18,906 nt of DNA from Collinsella sp. (GCA_018382125.1 JAGZQO010000035.1:1-18906); one strand, 5' to 3'; shown: positions 6,360 through 14,177, counted from the first letter of the stretch. Program-made: numbers and translations. The notes: generated by a model from the sequence alone, not told the origin.

Positions 6360-8054
6360 CTACTTGCGATGCGCGCGATAGAACTCGATGAGCGCCTGGG
6401 TCGAAGCGTCCTGCTCGGCCTTGGCGGCGTCGTCGTGGAAGGCCGGGGTGATCTGCTTGGCAAGCTGCTTGCCAAGCTCGACGCCCCACTGGTCGTAGGA
6501 ATCGATGCCCCAGACCGTGCCCTCGACAAACGTGATGTGCTCGTACAGGGCGATGAGCTCACCGAGTGCGAACGGGGTCAGCGTGTCGCCGAAGATCGAG
6601 GTCGTCGGGCGGTTGCCCTCAAAGCAGCGGGCCGGGACGATCTGCTCGGGCGTGCCCTCGGCACGAACCTCGTCGGCCGTCTTACCAAAGGCGAGCGCCT
6701 TGGTCTGGGCCAGGAAGTTGCCCAGGAACAGCTCGTGCACGTCCTGACCGCTGTCGGTCGCAGGGTTGGCAGTGTTGGCGAAAGCGATAAAGTCGGCCGG
6801 GACCACCACGGTGCCCTGGTGCAGCAGCTGGTAGAAGGCGTGTTGACCGTTGGTGCCGGGCTCGCCCCAGAAGATCTCACCGGTATCGGAGGTCACGGCG
6901 CTGCCGTCCCAGCGGACATGCTTGCCGTTGGACTCCATGGTGAGCTGCTGCAGGTAGGCCGGGAAACGGTGCAGATACTGGCAGTACGGAAGCACGGCGT
7001 GGCTCTTGGAGCCGAAGAAGTTGACGTACCAGACGTTGAGCAGGCCCATCAGCGCGACGGCGTTGTTCTCGAGCGGCGTGTTGCAGAAGTACTCGTCGAT
7101 GGCATGGAAGCCCTCGAGGAACTGCTGGAAGCGCTCGGGGCCGAGGACGACGATCAGCGACAGGCCCACGGCGGAGTCGACGGAGTAGCGGCCGCCGACC
7201 CAGTTCCAGAAACCGAAGGCGTTGGCGGGGTCGATGCCGAAGGCCTCGACCTTGTCGAGTGCGGTGGAAACGGCGACGAAGTGCTTGGCCACGGCCGCGG
7301 CGTTCTGCTCATCGGAACCGTCGATGGCGCCCTGAGCCTTGAGCTGCTCGAGCATCCAGGTCTTGACCTCGCGGGCGTTGGTGAGGGTCTCGAGCGTGGT
7401 GAAGGTCTTGGAGACGATGATCACGAGCGTGGTCTCGGGATCGAGGCCCTTGAGCTTCTCTGCCTGATCGTTGGGGTCGATGTTGGAGATATAGCGGCAG
7501 TCGATACCGGCGTCGGCATAGGGACGCAGAGCCTCGTAAGCCATGACCGGGCCCAAATCGGAGCCGCCGATGCCGATAGACACCAGGTGCTCGATCTTCT
7601 TGCCGGTAACGCCCTTCCACTCACCGGAGCGCACGCGCTCGGCGAAGGCATACATGCGATCGAGGACCTCGTGCACGTCGGCGACGACATCCTGGCCGTC
7701 GACAATGAGCTGGCCCTTATCGCTTGCCGGACGGCGCAGCGCGGTGTGCAGGACGGCACGGTCCTCGGTGGTGTTGATGTGCTCGCCGGAGAACATGGCG
7801 TCGCGGCGCTCCTCGAGCTTCACCTCGCGGGCAAGATCGCACAGCAGCTTGACGGTCTCATCGGTCACCAGGTTCTTCGACAGATCGAAGTGCAGGTCAC
7901 CGGCGTCAAAGCTCAGCTTGTTCACGCGCTCGGCATCGGCGGCGAACCAGGCCTTGAGGTCGATACCATCGGCCTCGAGCTTCTCCTGATGAGCCTCGAG
8001 TGCCTTCCAAGCGGCAGTCGACGTAGCATCGATAGGTGCGGCAACAGTTGCCAT
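6360..8054 (-). CDS. pgi: Glucose-6-phosphate isomerase
   Basis: The enzyme interconverts glucose 6-phosphate and fructose 6-phosphate in cytosolic glycolysis and gluconeogenesis. The 564-aa length suits the long bacterial form. Recognisable motifs include GIGGSDLGP (about 160-168), SKTFTTLET (about 215-223), GGRYS, the ESNGKHVRWDG region near 375, GTNGQHAFYQLLHQGT near 398 and QWGVELGKQL near 523. These supply the catalytic Glu, His and Lys of the family. An upstream in-frame ATG at 8093 would add 13 residues, but the ATG at 8054 has GAGGAGG at good spacing and gives a normal N-terminus. It is a single gene with its own terminator. A TAGAAT -10-like element lies about 60 bases upstream (8114-8119 on the plus strand). 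It points towards the ATPase of the neighbouring module, with no sign of functional linkage. Confidence 0.97.
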   Translation of the reverse strand: MATVAAPIDATSTAAWKALEAHQEKLEADGIDLKAWFAADAERVNKLSFDAGDLHFDLSKNLVTDETVKLLCDLAREVKLEERRDAMFSGEHINTTEDRAVLHTALRRPASDKGQLIVDGQDVVADVHEVLDRMYAFAERVRSGEWKGVTGKKIEHLVSIGIGGSDLGPVMAYEALRPYADAGIDCRYISNIDPNDQAEKLKGLDPETTLVIIVSKTFTTLETLTNAREVKTWMLEQLKAQGAIDGSDEQNAAAVAKHFVAVSTALDKVEAFGIDPANAFGFWNWVGGRYSVDSAVGLSLIVVLGPERFQQFLEGFHAIDEYFCNTPLENNAVALMGLLNVWYVNFFGSKSHAVLPYCQYLHRFPAYLQQLTMESNGKHVRWDGSAVTSDTGEIFWGEPGTNGQHAFYQLLHQGTVVVPADFIAFANTANPATDSGQDVHELFLGNFLAQTKALAFGKTADEVRAEGTPEQIVPARCFEGNRPTTSIFGDTLTPFALGELIALYEHITFVEGTVWGIDSYDQWGVELGKQLAKQITPAFHDDAAKAEQDASTQALIEFYRAHRK

Positions 8055-8153
8055 AGAGTCCTCCTCAGCATACGGGCGCACGCCTCCATGCACCCGGACA
8101 TTCAGATGCCACTATTCTAGCGCAGGTCAAGACTACAATCAGCGAGCGTTGCC

Positions 8154-8253
8154 AATCGGCCCCCAAACGGCAGCCGATCAAAAAGGGACAGGCTTATTTT
8201 GGCAGGTCAAACGCTTTACCAACCAACAATAACCCGTCCTTTTCTGGCAAATA
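8154..8253. repeat. Imperfect inverted repeat, REP-like, with terminator potential
   Basis: AAAAAGGGACAGGCTTATT (8180-8198) and AATAACCCGTCCTTTT (8228-8243) form a long imperfect stem around a ~29-base loop. On the minus strand the stem ends in CCCTTTTT, so it can terminate the half-length ADH-like gene that stops at 8254. The AAAAAGGGACAG core recurs at 8914-8925 on the other side of that gene. The pattern fits a dispersed palindromic element of the REP/MITE kind. A smaller ATCGGC/GCCGAT hairpin adjoins it on the left (8154-8176). Confidence 0.5.
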
Positions 8254-8829
8254 TTAGGCCGCGGCGCAGACGCTACCGAGCAACTCACGCAGAGGAGACC
8301 CGATGCCCTCCAGCAGTTCGGGCGCGATAATGGCAAAAACGGGAACCTCGCCGGTGCCCACGACAGCAGGCACCTTGCCCTCCGAGACAATGCATCCATA
8401 AGGCACAAAACCGTCTTCGCCGGCATCGAGCGCCGCCATGCGACGCGCGAGCTCGCGCGCAAAGCCAGCAGTATCGGCATCGCCAATCGCCAGGACAAAG
8501 TCCACGCCCTCATCGGTTGCCAGGGCTACGGCCTCATCGACCAAATCGTCTCCCCCGTCGCCCCCGGCCGAACCGCAACGAAAGAGTACGCGTTCGAGCA
8601 GGGCACGATCGAGCGAGCCCAGCGCCGCCGAAACGAGCTCATCGCGCGTGTGCTTGTCGCCTCCCAGCACGACCAGTGCCTTGGTGCCGCCATAGTGGGC
8701 AACCAATCGCCCGCACCAGCGAGCCACATCCCCATCCGCAACCAAGCGCGTCGGCATACCAAACCCATAGTTGACCATTATCCCCACAACCCTTCCGTGC
8801 TTTATGGTGGTATCGATCGTTAGGCTCAT
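8254..8829 (-). CDS. Half-length iron-alcohol-dehydrogenase-like protein, degenerate
   Basis: The 191-aa product resembles only the N-terminal Rossmann-like half of iron-containing alcohol dehydrogenases. It has FGMPTRLV near 23-30, YGGTKALVVLGGD near 46-58, and EGVDFVLAIGDADTAG near 107-122. The family's NAD-binding GGGSxxD motif is replaced by GDADTAG, and the metal-binding helical half is absent (full enzymes are about 390 aa). Catalysis as a dehydrogenase is therefore unlikely. The frame is intact, so it is either a retained non-catalytic domain or an eroding remnant. The ATG at 8829 has no clear ribosome binding site. The internal ATG at residue 18 fits the usual family N-terminus better and is an alternative start. 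Confidence 0.55.
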   Translation of the reverse strand: MSLTIDTTIKHGRVVGIMVNYGFGMPTRLVADGDVARWCGRLVAHYGGTKALVVLGGDKHTRDELVSAALGSLDRALLERVLFRCGSAGGDGGDDLVDEAVALATDEGVDFVLAIGDADTAGFARELARRMAALDAGEDGFVPYGCIVSEGKVPAVVGTGEVPVFAIIAPELLEGIGSPLRELLGSVCAAA

Positions 8830-8913
8830 GCTACGAAGCGAGCTTTTCCGAGCTGTTTCGCGCTCTTTAGGGCTGCGTTAAAACCCCGATGAAGCCGCAC
8901 GACCATACTTGCC

Positions 8914-8925
8914 AAAAAGGGACAG
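8914..8925 (+). repeat. Second copy of the AAAAAGGGACAG repeat core
   Basis: This 12-base sequence matches 8180-8191 exactly in the same orientation and is followed by ATTTTG, comparable to TTATTTTG after the first copy. A small GGACA...TGTCC hairpin (8920-8940) overlaps it. The two copies bracket the degenerate ADH-like gene. Confidence 0.4.
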
Positions 8926-8954
8926 ATTTTGACGGTGTCCGTGCAAGCGGGTAT

Positions 8955-8974
8955 TATCGAACAGGTATTCGATA
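8955..8974. promoter_or_regulatory. LexA-like SOS box 1
   Basis: TATCGAACAGGTATTCGATA has perfect 7-bp arms and reads GAAC-N4-ATTC, one mismatch from the Gram-positive/actinobacterial LexA consensus GAAC-N4-GTTC. It lies about 29 bases upstream of the polymerase start, where a repressor would block transcription. Confidence 0.6.
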
Positions 8975-8975
8975 A

Positions 8976-8987
8976 GAACATGTGTTT
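8976..8987. promoter_or_regulatory. LexA-like SOS box 2
   Basis: GAACATGTGTTT fits GAAC-N4-GTTC with one mismatch and lies one base after the first palindrome. Two adjacent boxes suggest cooperative and tight SOS repression of the Y-family polymerase operon. The second overlaps the region just before the ribosome binding site (GGAAGG, 8991-8996). Confidence 0.5.
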
Positions 8988-9002
8988 GATGGAAGGGCAC
9001 GG

Positions 9003-10508
9003 ATGGCGCACGAGCAGCACACCTATATCTGCATCGACCTCAAGACGTTTTATGCCAGCGTCGAGTGCGTCGACCGTGGGCTCGATCCGCTCACCACCAA
9101 CCTGGTCGTTGCCGACGAATCGCGCGGACGCACGACCATCTGCCTCGCTATCACGCAGGCCATGAAGGACTTAGGTATTCACAACCGCTGCCGTCTGTTC
9201 GAGATTCCCGACGGCATCGACTGCATCAAAGCAGTGCCGCGCATGCAGCACTACATGGAGGTGTCGGCGCAAATCTACGGCATCTATCTGGAATACGTCA
9301 GCCCCCAGGACGTGCACGTCTACTCAATTGACGAGTGCTTTATCGACGTGACACCCTATCTGGACCTCTATCACACCGATGCGGAAGGCTTCGCCTGCAT
9401 GTTGCGCGACGAGGTCCTGGCGCGCACCGGCATCACGGCGACGGTCGGCATCGGCCCCAACCTATTCCAGGCCAAGGTTGCACTCGATATCACCGCCAAG
9501 CACGTACCCAGCCGCATCGGCATACTCGACGATGAGACCTTTCGCAAGGAAATCTGGCCCCATCGTCCCATCACCGATATCTGGGGCATCGGCCCCGGCG
9601 TGGCAGCACGACTCGAAAAATACGGCGTCTACGATCTGATGGGCGTCGCGGCGCTCGACGAAAACCTGCTTTACGACGAGCTCGGCGTCAATGCCGAGTA
9701 TCTCATCGACCACGCCTTCGGACGCGAGCCGACAACCATCGCCGATATCCAAGCCTATCGCCCGCAAGCAACTTCGACCACCACAGGACAGGTGCTCTCG
9801 AAGGGCTATGCCTACGAGCAGGCCTACACCGTCTTGCGCGAGATGGTCGACAACGCCGTGTTGGACTTGATCGATAAGCACGTGGTCTGCGACAGCATCT
9901 CGCTCTTTGTGGGCTACGCGAGCGAGCGCGCCGACATACGCAGGCTTGATGCCAGCGGTACTGCACAATATGTGGACGGATGCGGACACCTGCGCTCGAG
10001 TACGTCGAGCATCGAACCCACCGCAACCGCCGGCCCCGAGCTCGCGCCCCGTGCTCCCAAGCCCGTCCAGCGCGATGACGAACGGCGCCGCCTGGTGCGC
10101 GAAGCGCAGGCAATCGATGGCATCTTTGTGGGAGAGCATGGTGGCAAACCGCGTGGTGGCTATGCCGCGCTCTTTGCGCACTCCAACGCCTCGCGCAAGC
10201 TGCCCGAGCGTACCAATTCGTTTAAGAAGATCATGGGCTATTTCGATGAGCTCTGGGCGCAGACTGTCGATCCCAAACGACCGGTCAAGCGCATCAACCT
10301 GGGCTTTAGCAATCTTGTGCCCGAGGAATTTGCCACCATCGATCTGTTCAGCGATATCGAGGCCGATGAGCGCGAGCGCGACCTGGCGCGCGCCGTCCTG
10401 GCCGTGAAAGGCAAGTACGGCAAGAACGCGCTCGTCAAGGGATTAAGCTTTACCGCCGGCGCCACCGCGCGCGAGCGCAACGATCAAGTTGGAGGACACC
10501 GTGCCTAA
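9003..10508 (+). CDS. Y-family translesion DNA polymerase (UvrX/UmuC-like)
   Basis: This 501-aa protein copies damaged DNA with low fidelity. Catalytic acidic residues are D12 in CIDLKTFYASVE and D110-E111 in SIDECFIDV. TVGIGPNLFQAK and a helix-hairpin-helix, WGIGPGVAARLEKYGV, follow. The C-terminal half contains the little-finger region and a Ser/Pro/Ala-rich and charged insertion (about residues 335-400), which makes it longer than the ~415-aa UvrX type. It is probably a UvrX/UmuC-like enzyme rather than DinB, based on its YolD-like partner. The ATG at 9003 is chosen over 8982 because GGAAGG sits 6 bases upstream and 8982 lies inside the operator. Two LexA-like boxes precede it. The stop overlaps the start of the YolD-like gene by 8 bases. 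Confidence 0.9.
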   Translation: MAHEQHTYICIDLKTFYASVECVDRGLDPLTTNLVVADESRGRTTICLAITQAMKDLGIHNRCRLFEIPDGIDCIKAVPRMQHYMEVSAQIYGIYLEYVSPQDVHVYSIDECFIDVTPYLDLYHTDAEGFACMLRDEVLARTGITATVGIGPNLFQAKVALDITAKHVPSRIGILDDETFRKEIWPHRPITDIWGIGPGVAARLEKYGVYDLMGVAALDENLLYDELGVNAEYLIDHAFGREPTTIADIQAYRPQATSTTTGQVLSKGYAYEQAYTVLREMVDNAVLDLIDKHVVCDSISLFVGYASERADIRRLDASGTAQYVDGCGHLRSSTSSIEPTATAGPELAPRAPKPVQRDDERRRLVREAQAIDGIFVGEHGGKPRGGYAALFAHSNASRKLPERTNSFKKIMGYFDELWAQTVDPKRPVKRINLGFSNLVPEEFATIDLFSDIEADERERDLARAVLAVKGKYGKNALVKGLSFTAGATARERNDQVGGHRA

Positions 10509-10926
10509 ACCCAAACAACAGCCCATGCGCCCGCCGACCGCCTTCGAGCGCCTGGCGGACCCCGAGGGCAGACGCCGCGCAGCCGACCCCAACCTCACTG
10601 CCAACGGTGCCGTGCGCGCCAACCGCGCCGCACAGTTTATGCCCTTTGCCGCCCTCACGGGATACTACGAACTCGTGCGCAAGCAGGAAATCACCGTCGA
10701 GCAAAAACGTGAGCTCACGGAAGAAAAAGCCCTCGAGCTTTCGCAAAAGCTCGAGGGCCTCAAACGCGGCGACTTGGTGCGCGTCACCTATTACGATACG
10801 TACGGCTATCGTAACCGCACGGGCATTCTCGACGAAGCGTTACCCGCATTCAAGCTGCTCAAACTCAGGGATATCGCCATCAACTTCGACGATATCCAGG
10901 ACATTGAGCTACGCGGACGAGCCTAG
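10501..10926 (+). CDS. YolD-like protein, partner of the Y-family polymerase
   Basis: This 141-aa protein carries the conserved RAAQFMPFAALTGYYELVRKQE signature of the YolD-like family, followed by a charged helix (about 65-90) and a small beta-rich C-terminal part with VRVTYYDTYGYR. YolD-like genes are typically found next to UvrX-type polymerases and are co-induced in the SOS response; their biochemical role is not settled. The GTG start has GGAGG at 5-base spacing (10491-10495). The in-frame TTG at 10489 overlaps that ribosome binding site and is rejected. The 8-base overlap with the polymerase gene implies one transcript and coupled translation. Its stop codon overlaps that of the convergent surface-protein gene. 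Confidence 0.85.
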   Translation: MPKPKQQPMRPPTAFERLADPEGRRRAADPNLTANGAVRANRAAQFMPFAALTGYYELVRKQEITVEQKRELTEEKALELSQKLEGLKRGDLVRVTYYDTYGYRNRTGILDEALPAFKLLKLRDIAINFDDIQDIELRGRA

Positions 10927-13475
10927 CGACGAGAACGCTTGCGCAAGACGAGAGCAATGCCAAGCACTGCGGCAGCTGCAACCAGCAATCCCAAGACCAG
11001 CGTGAGGGTCGAGTCGCCAGCGCGAGGCAGCGAGCCGTCCTTCGGAGTCTTCTTAGCGGTCGTCGTGACGGTGGTCGTGGTGCTGCTCGACTGGTCGTTG
11101 CCACCCGTCTGGCTGCCGCCAGGCTGATCGCCGCCACCCGGCTGCGAAGGATCGGTGGGTTCCGTCGGATCCGGAGTACCGGGATCAACCGGATTCTCCG
11201 AATTCTCCTTGCGCTGGATCCAGACCTGGCAACCATAGAACGGGTTGGCGGTACCAAGGCACAGACCCTGGTTGGTCACCGCAAAGGTGCGCAGACCATG
11301 GTTATACGGATCGTTAAAGCCATTGGTCGTCAGCGTCGTAAAGTTCACGCCGTCCTCGGTCACATACATATCAAAGCCGCGCTCGGCATCGCGCAGGTAA
11401 CACATGCACGTAAGGACACTCTGCAACTTCTTGAGGTTCTCCTCGCTCAGCAGCTTATCGAGCGCATCCTGAATATCGCTCGGCAGCTCGGTGCCATAGG
11501 CATCCTCGTACTGCTGCTTAAGGCTCTCATAGCTATCGAGCATGTCCTGATACTGGTCGGCAAAGGACTTGAAGTACGCGATCTCGCCATCGATCTTCTG
11601 GACATAAGCGGCGTCGTCCTCAAAGTCCTGGGACATCGTCGCGGCCTGATCGCAAAGACCGCCCGCGGCATCCTCCAGCGCATCGCTCAGATCGCCAAAG
11701 CCCTTAGCAACCTCGGTCTTCTCGTCATCGACATCGACGGCCTTGTTTGAATCATCAACCTCAGCAGCTTCGTTCGAATCATCGACCTCGACGGCCTCGT
11801 TTGAATCATCGTCCGCAAGCGTGTTCACGGGAACGATGGGGTCGTCAGGCGATTTCTTGTCGAGCAGGTGATCGAGCAGGTCCCTAAGGCGCTGAACCTG
11901 AGAGTCCCACTCCTCGGGCGTCATATCGATAATGTCGCCATTGGAGAACTGGCCGATCGGCTCAAGCAGGCTCGCGGTATCAAAGGTACCGATATACAGC
12001 TTGCCGTCGAACTTCTGCATGCGCCAAATGTACTGGTTCTCGTTTCGGCCAAAGCCCGAAGTCAGGCCGGAAATACCGCCCTCGGGGAACATGTCGGTGC
12101 GATCGCCAACGACGAGCTCCATGTTCTCGTCCTTGTCCATGCGATAGATGTTAACCGACTGCTCAAGATTGGCATTCACAAACGAGCAGTCAACGCCACC
12201 CATGCTGCTCTTGCCGCCCTCTTCGGTGTTGGATTTGTTGAACAGGATGCGCTCGAGGGCAATCTCCTCGTCGTTGTATTCACCGATATAGAGGTAGTCG
12301 TTGTAGACGATGAGGTTGGCAGCGCCAGAACGGGTACGGGCAGGATCGATGCCAAAGCAGTACTTTGCACCGTCCGTCTTCTGATCGCCGACAATGGGAG
12401 TCCACGAATAGCTGCCGTCGGCATTCTTGTCGCCACGGACCATGGCAAACGACTGCATGGAATTATCATCGGGAGCGTTCTCGGGCGTACCGGTGCAGAT
12501 GGTCGCATAGAGATGGCCATTGTACGAGACCATATCCCAAATGGCGCCGCCGTAGATGCTGTCCTGATAGCGAATCGCCGGATAGCCAAACAGCGTCTCC
12601 GAGTTGGCAATCTCGGTGAAGCTGTCCTGGCCCTTCGAGGGGTCAGACGACGTCAGGATTGTCGACACAAAATTACCGGCCGCGTCTTTACCCACATTAC
12701 TGATGACGAGCTGGCCATCATGGACGCACATGCCGCGGATACCGGTAGAAATGCCCTGCTTGTAGGCAGCACCGTAATCCTGCATGCTCGAAAGGCCCTG
12801 ATAGACAACTTTGTACTCATCCGTCTTAGGATCGATCTCGTATACAGCAGGCAGGCCGCCTTTGCCGTCATTGGTCCTGACGCTGCCGCAGAAATAGAGC
12901 TTACCCTTATAGCTCACGGCATTGCGGAACAAAGGAGCGACGCCGTTGAGCGATTCAGAGAGTAGCAGCTTGGTCTCACCGGTCTTGGTATTGATCTTGA
13001 CCAAGATGCCGCCGCTGTCCTTGTCGGCCGTGCCGTCCTCCTTCTGCTGTCCATAGAAGAAGGTACCGTTAAACATGGCCTCCAGCGTCAGGCGCATGGT
13101 TTCGACATCAAAGGAATCGCCCAGCGTGCTGTTCATGAGCGTCAGCGTGTTGCCCATCGCCGCATAGCAGGTGCCCACATAAAGCTGGTCACCATAGCTC
13201 GCAGCCGCCCAAGTGTAGCTCTGGCCGCGATCGCCTTCGTTGTTGGCCGTATTACCATCGGCGCCCGGAACGGCAACGGCACCGTTACCCTGGTAGTCGA
13301 CGATGCCATCCGGCTGCGACGTTCCTACCGTAGGATGCGAGAGCTTCTCAAAGGAATACCCATTTCCCGCATTGTAGGTAACGGCACCCGATGCGTCTTC
13401 GGCGTGCGCCGGCAGCGGCGATACCAAGATAGCGGCAAGCGCTGCCACCAAGCCAAGTGTTCCCACTCGTCTCAT
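10923..13475 (-). CDS. Secreted, sortase-anchored beta-propeller-like surface protein
   Basis: This 850-aa protein has a signal peptide (1-25, ending A-H-A). It also has a Pro/Gly/Thr-rich wall-spanning tail and a C-terminal sorting-type signal: LPRAG at 816-820, a hydrophobic segment and RKRSRR. Six segments share the pattern Y-x-G-x-L-Y-x-G-T (about 92-103, 184-200, 248-262, 313-330, 386-402, 483-498). A seventh, GLRTFAVTNQGLCLGTANP, lies near 725. This suggests a seven-bladed beta-propeller. An acidic tandem repeat (552-584) and a long helical, probably coiled-coil stretch (585-715) interrupt it between blades six and seven. The function is unknown; binding or glycan-related roles are possible. 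LPRAG departs from LPxTG, so anchoring by a class-specific sortase is inferred. GGGGAGG precedes the ATG at a rather long 10 bases. Confidence 0.8.
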   Translation of the reverse strand: MRRVGTLGLVAALAAILVSPLPAHAEDASGAVTYNAGNGYSFEKLSHPTVGTSQPDGIVDYQGNGAVAVPGADGNTANNEGDRGQSYTWAAASYGDQLYVGTCYAAMGNTLTLMNSTLGDSFDVETMRLTLEAMFNGTFFYGQQKEDGTADKDSGGILVKINTKTGETKLLLSESLNGVAPLFRNAVSYKGKLYFCGSVRTNDGKGGLPAVYEIDPKTDEYKVVYQGLSSMQDYGAAYKQGISTGIRGMCVHDGQLVISNVGKDAAGNFVSTILTSSDPSKGQDSFTEIANSETLFGYPAIRYQDSIYGGAIWDMVSYNGHLYATICTGTPENAPDDNSMQSFAMVRGDKNADGSYSWTPIVGDQKTDGAKYCFGIDPARTRSGAANLIVYNDYLYIGEYNDEEIALERILFNKSNTEEGGKSSMGGVDCSFVNANLEQSVNIYRMDKDENMELVVGDRTDMFPEGGISGLTSGFGRNENQYIWRMQKFDGKLYIGTFDTASLLEPIGQFSNGDIIDMTPEEWDSQVQRLRDLLDHLLDKKSPDDPIVPVNTLADDDSNEAVEVDDSNEAAEVDDSNKAVDVDDEKTEVAKGFGDLSDALEDAAGGLCDQAATMSQDFEDDAAYVQKIDGEIAYFKSFADQYQDMLDSYESLKQQYEDAYGTELPSDIQDALDKLLSEENLKKLQSVLTCMCYLRDAERGFDMYVTEDGVNFTTLTTNGFNDPYNHGLRTFAVTNQGLCLGTANPFYGCQVWIQRKENSENPVDPGTPDPTEPTDPSQPGGGDQPGGSQTGGNDQSSSTTTTVTTTAKKTPKDGSLPRAGDSTLTLVLGLLVAAAAVLGIALVLRKRSRR
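11736..11816 (-). repeat. Three 27-base tandem repeats coding acidic 9-aa units
   Basis: Three consecutive 27-base units (11736-11762, 11763-11789, 11790-11816) encode variants of D-D-S-N-E-A-V-E-V within the surface protein. The units differ by a few bases. Such in-frame arrays expand and contract by slippage, so copy number may vary between strains. Confidence 0.85.
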
Positions 13476-13565
13476 AAGGTTATAGCCTCCCCTGTCCTAA
13501 AGCCCAGTTTTAGCATTCTTCATTTCTGTCCACGGTTAATTGCAATCTGAGCACAGCAATAATCA

Positions 13566-13581
13566 GTGTATAAATATACAC
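13566..13581. promoter_or_regulatory. AT-rich palindrome upstream of the surface-protein gene
   Basis: GTGTATAAATATACAC has perfect 7-bp arms around AA, about 90 bases upstream of the surface-protein start. It could be an operator for an HTH dimer, or it may simply embed an AT-rich -10 region. The rest of the 13476-13747 gap shows no gene or T-tailed hairpin. Confidence 0.3.
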
Positions 13582-13747
13582 CTGTAATTTTTTGGACGGG
13601 TTCATAGATGCTCGATTGGTAGCGAATTCCGCGCAAACCGTCACCAAACTCCACTTTTGCCGCATCTAAAGGTTATTTTTGCGCAAATTTTTGGATGCCG
13701 ATAGTCACAATGGGCAGGAGGCTGGTACCCACCGGAGAGGGCAACGC

Positions 13748-14131
13748 CTACATTTTCATAACGTAATAGCCCGCACCCCTCACTGCCGTCTCGAGTGTGT
13801 CGCGATCAACCGGGCGCTTCGAGCGCACGCGTGCCGTGTGGTCCGCGTACGTTACCGTAGCCCACACGCCATCAAGCGCATTGAGGGCATTCGTCACATT
13901 CCGGGCGCAGCCGTCGCAACTCATGCCGCCGATAAGGAGTTCCTCACGATAGGGGTAGTGGGACTCGTCGGTGTCTGCCACCACAACCTTTTTGGCCTTC
14001 TTGCCGCTCGCACCATCGCTGCAGCAACTCTTCCCGTGTGTCGAAGCGGCAATACGACGCAGTCCAAAAAACATGCCGACGGCAATGACGGCCAGCACGA
14101 TGAGATTCGCAGGGTTGAGCAAGTCACTCAT
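13748..14131 (-). CDS. Membrane-anchored heavy-metal-associated (HMA) domain protein
   Basis: This 127-aa protein has one N-terminal membrane helix (about 9-28), then a Cys-pair linker (SCCS, 35-38) and a basic/acidic spacer. A C-terminal HMA domain carries the metal-binding motif GMSCDGC (C72, C75). HMA domains bind Cu(I), Zn or Cd and pass them to P-type ATPases. This one is tethered to the membrane and not part of an ATPase. The gene start is the ATG at 14131 with AAAGGGG upstream; an earlier ATG at 14146 overlaps that ribosome binding site. A CsoR-like operator lies 30 bases upstream, which points to copper. No copper ATPase gene is in the window. Confidence 0.85.
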   Translation of the reverse strand: MSDLLNPANLIVLAVIAVGMFFGLRRIAASTHGKSCCSDGASGKKAKKVVVADTDESHYPYREELLIGGMSCDGCARNVTNALNALDGVWATVTYADHTARVRSKRPVDRDTLETAVRGAGYYVMKM

Positions 14132-14160
14132 GCGTTCCCCTTTCAAGTAGCCCTATCTAG

Positions 14161-14177
14161 ATACCCCCATGGGGTGT
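14161..14177. promoter_or_regulatory. CsoR-like copper operator
   Basis: ATACCCCCATGGGGTGT has the AT-C-tract/G-tract-AT layout of CsoR-family operators (ATACCC...GGGTAT type), and another CCCC tract follows at 14178. It lies 30 bases upstream of the HMA gene. The regulator gene itself is not in the window. Confidence 0.5.

Noticed and set aside
6369..8120. A 583-codon plus-strand open frame antisense to pgi
   Set aside because: Its Val/Leu/Gly/Asp-rich composition is typical of the antisense frame of a GC-rich gene, and the opposite strand encodes an unmistakable glucose-6-phosphate isomerase.
11868..12965. A 365-codon plus-strand frame inside the surface-protein gene
   Set aside because: It is an antisense shadow; the minus-strand product has signal peptide, repeated blades and anchor.
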